From assembly GCF_008831285.2 (NCBI RefSeq), contig NC_045144.1, forward strand, positions 16,824,590 through 16,888,589: 64,000 nucleotides of DNA. The letters run 5' to 3'. Positions 61,801 to 64,000 of this stretch are shown in pieces (the first letter of the stretch is position 1; each line of letters starts with the position of its first letter). Both the position numbers and the translations under genes were made by a program. Origin of the DNA: Nymphaea colorata (Eukaryota > Streptophyta > Magnoliopsida > Nymphaeales > Nymphaeaceae). Under the pieces are notes generated by a model, which saw only the letters and a list, made by a program, of their open reading frames with translations, ran no database searches and was not told where the DNA came from.

Positions 61801-62872
61801 CGGTTCCTGAGTAAAACATTAAAAAAAAACGTCAGTTTGAAAATCAATGAGAATACGTGAAAATTATCTGTTAAAAAATAAAAACAGCATTGATTTAAAA
61901 AAGATTATCAAAATATTCAAAGCAGTACGTAGTTAAAACAGACATTATTACTGTTCTACAATCGGGCATCAAACTGGTTCGGTTGAAGCCAATTCAGTCG
62001 CTGATTCTGAAGACTGTAGCGCTTAGTGTATAAATATACGTAGGGACTTCCCCAAGATACATGTTTTCAAGGCAAGGTGAGTTTTATGAGGAACCAAAAG
62101 TTTCCTACTAGAACATTGGTCTCTGATCATATATGGTCATGAACAAGGTATGTTCTGCGTGCACAATCCCACAGAGAAATTTTTCAACCATTCTTTTACT
62201 GAAAGATAATTATTAAAACAGGTCAAGTGGTTACATATAAGGACATATGAATAGGTGATCCAGGTACGAGCAAATCTATTCATCAATAGGGCATTCTCCT
62301 TCCAAGATAGGATCCTTTCTGTCAATTTTTTTTTAAATTATTGTATGCGAGTAACATAATAATATATTCACCTTATTTGAGATTTAGTTCTTTTGAAGCT
62401 GGTTAGATATTGTTTCTGCCGATTTGTCTTCCTTGTCCTCTTATGTAGAGTGGAATATTATGTTCGTGCCTTTAGCTAATAATCACTCTTCCTGACTCTA
62501 CAGGTCAAAAATATGATTTTGGATATTATCCGGTGCCTTGATTATATTCTGAAAGAAATAAGCCTGGTTAATTTGATCAGGAATTAGTCATCAAACTTGA
62601 GTCCGTTAATGAATCATCTTCTTACTAGTTCCAATCCCTATCTGATTCCTGGGGCATTTGAAAACTCCAACTGCTGTGTATTGTTTATATAGGAATCCAA
62701 ATCAAATACCAGGAACGCTTGGAGTATGAAGTATCTCAATGATTGGATGTGAGTAGGAAAAGTATTCTATCGTACTTCTTGGTGAAAGAGTTGTATCTCA
62801 TTAGTAACGTATAATTCAGTAAGGTTGTGTTTGATAGCCTTAGATATACATAAAAAGGCGGTTGGATTTTTT

Positions 62873-62893
62873 GGGGGGGGGGGGGGGGGGGGG
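62873..62893. repeat. Poly-G tract (21 G)
   Basis: 21 consecutive G, followed by TGGGGTGG and more GG doublets. Able to form G-quadruplex on the plus strand. Its length may be affected by sequencing error. Confidence 0.9.
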
Positions 62894-63257
62894 TGGGGTG
62901 GTTGGTGGTGGCCTTAAATCGATTGATCTAAGACCCTGGAATTTTAGATCACTATGGATTTCAGTTCTGTGGCGAAACAATCACAACCTTATGATCCACT
63001 TTTATAAAAATCTAAGAATAGAATAAGAAACAAAGAAAATATCTTCTTATATATAGTTCAGAAATTGTGGATATCCAAGCTTTTGAATGTTCTTAAATTC
63101 ATAAACATTTTTTAAAGTCTTTTATGTTGATTCCACAGAGACAACGTGAGGCCAAGCAATTAATACTTTAATGGAGGGTGGGAAATGACTAAAATACCCT
63201 TGTTAGGATTAGGGCTTTCACCAGGAAAGTGAAATAATGATTAAAAAAATTGAAAAT

Positions 63258-63810
63258 AAGAGTGGGCAATGGACTGGAAACTCAATAGGTAGTTGGGTAC
63301 CCGGCCGTGATGGGGGCTTGGGCTGGCTATTAGACACTTGACCAGCGTAATTAAAAAAATTCACGAGATTGGGTTGACTCCAATTGGTTATTAGGAGGCA
63401 GACTTGGGCGGATATATATATATATATATATGTGTGTCTGTTTTGCATATGACACTAGCGATCCTTTCACTTAGAAACTCTAGGTGCTTTGCTGATGCAC
63501 TCCCTTGGAAACTCTTTGTGTCACTAATAATACCCTTAGAAACTCTTGGCACATCGCTATATGTGTCACCAATAATACCCTTAGAAACTCTTGGCACATC
63601 CCTATGTGTTTTTAAAATACTAAAATATAAAATATTAAGGGTTTCAAGACACCCAACAACAGACACCCGATGGGTATATTATTGACAGACAGACCGGACC
63701 CGATAACTAAGCGGGCTAGGCTTGTGCCGCCGGCAAGGACTTCGAGCCAGCCTGAGCTTGGCTTTGTCGAGCCTTGGGCTGGCCAGACACAGCCCGATGT
63801 CCAGCCTTAT
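63258..63810. mobile_element. hAT-like element, GC-rich end family, with internal insertion
   Basis: Paralog of 23518-23877: AGTGGGCAATGGACTGG at the left and CAGACACAGCCCGATGTCC-type words at the right. It is lengthened by the 63462-63660 insertion. Confidence 0.45.
63522..63612. repeat. 45 bp tandem repeat, two copies plus a diverged third
   Basis: Units begin CAC(T/C)AATAATACCCTTAGAA and continue CTCTTGGCACATC(G/C)CTAT, starting at 63522 and 63567. A degenerate unit (CTTAGAAACTCTAGGTG) precedes at about 63469. Confidence 0.85.
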
Positions 63811-64000
63811 TTGGAAAGAAACTATATGAATTTAAGAAGTGTAAAAAAAAAATTGAGATTACCCAAGAAAAGACAAAAAAAAACAACACAAAGAAAATGG
63901 AATGTGATCACGGATGAGACTTCGTTTCCTTTTTTATCCATGTCCTTCATTTCCATGATTTAAGCGTTGCAGATTTCGGGGAATGAGTAGGTATTGCTGG

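Larger units (their letters stand above)
61800..64000. repeat. X8-unit upstream block (copy 4, at window edge)
   Basis: Aligns by eye with 20345-21336 plus 23354-24069, i.e. the DNA before X3, but without the Pack-type insertion. Two insertions are specific to this copy: about 62852-63230 (with the poly-G tract) and about 63462-63660 (45 bp repeats). It ends 'ggggaatgagtaggtattgctgg'; the X3 counterpart ends at about 24069, roughly 245 bp before the X3 start codon. No gene within the window part. Confidence 0.7.

Overview
This is nuclear DNA of a flowering plant; I cannot name the species. The evidence is spliced genes with GT..AG introns and plant-specific families: an X8/CBM43 callose-binding domain, a five-exon GDSL lipase, STIG1-like peptides, and fragments of SOSEKI (DUF966) and of a heavy-metal-associated isoprenylated protein (HIPP). 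Plant Ty1/copia elements, hAT-like MITEs and long TA/CT microsatellites add to this. The window is gene-poor and built largely from tandem segmental duplications with transposons nested in them.

Layout. 1-42.3 kb is a tandem array of a small plus-strand gene for a secreted, single X8-domain protein of about 119 aa, similar to Ole e 10. X1 (2556-3788) and X2 (15103-16569) look intact. X3 (24314-31302) is split in its third exon by a 5.6 kb Ty1/copia element (25263-30880) with two 311 bp LTRs. X4 (exons at 40665-41330) has lost its first two exons where a second, decayed copia element (about 33950-39945) abuts its intron. That second element itself carries a candidate 3.27 kb solo LTR (35182-38450). 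A complete GDSL esterase/lipase gene (5982-9639) lies between X1 and X2. The last 2.2 kb repeats the DNA upstream of X3, so a fifth X8 gene is expected just past the right edge.

43-61.4 kb is a second array, made of repeat blocks about 3.6-6 kb apart with three minus-strand STIG1-like cysteine-rich genes. The first (43820-44290) looks intact. The second (47762-48175) has lost the last part of its cysteine domain. The third (53807-54331) reads through its ancestral stop after a small frameshift. Promoter-like DNA without a gene remains at about 49.55 kb.

The most unusual object is a 2.0 kb insertion at about 21337-23353. It is flanked by TAA and by imperfect inverted repeats, and the homologous block at about 62.72 kb lacks it. 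It carries two SOSEKI exons and a HIPP C-terminal exon ending in a CaaX box. One splice choice joins all three into an open 199-codon frame. This looks like a gene-capturing (Pack-type) DNA transposon.

Function. Ole e 10-type X8 proteins bind beta-1,3-glucan and STIG1-like proteins are secreted stigma or pollen-tube peptides. Both arrays could therefore serve reproductive cell walls or signalling, but that is inference from the families. The GDSL gene is a likely secreted esterase with no evident functional link to its neighbours. All splice models were read by eye from splice signals, reading phase and paralog comparison.
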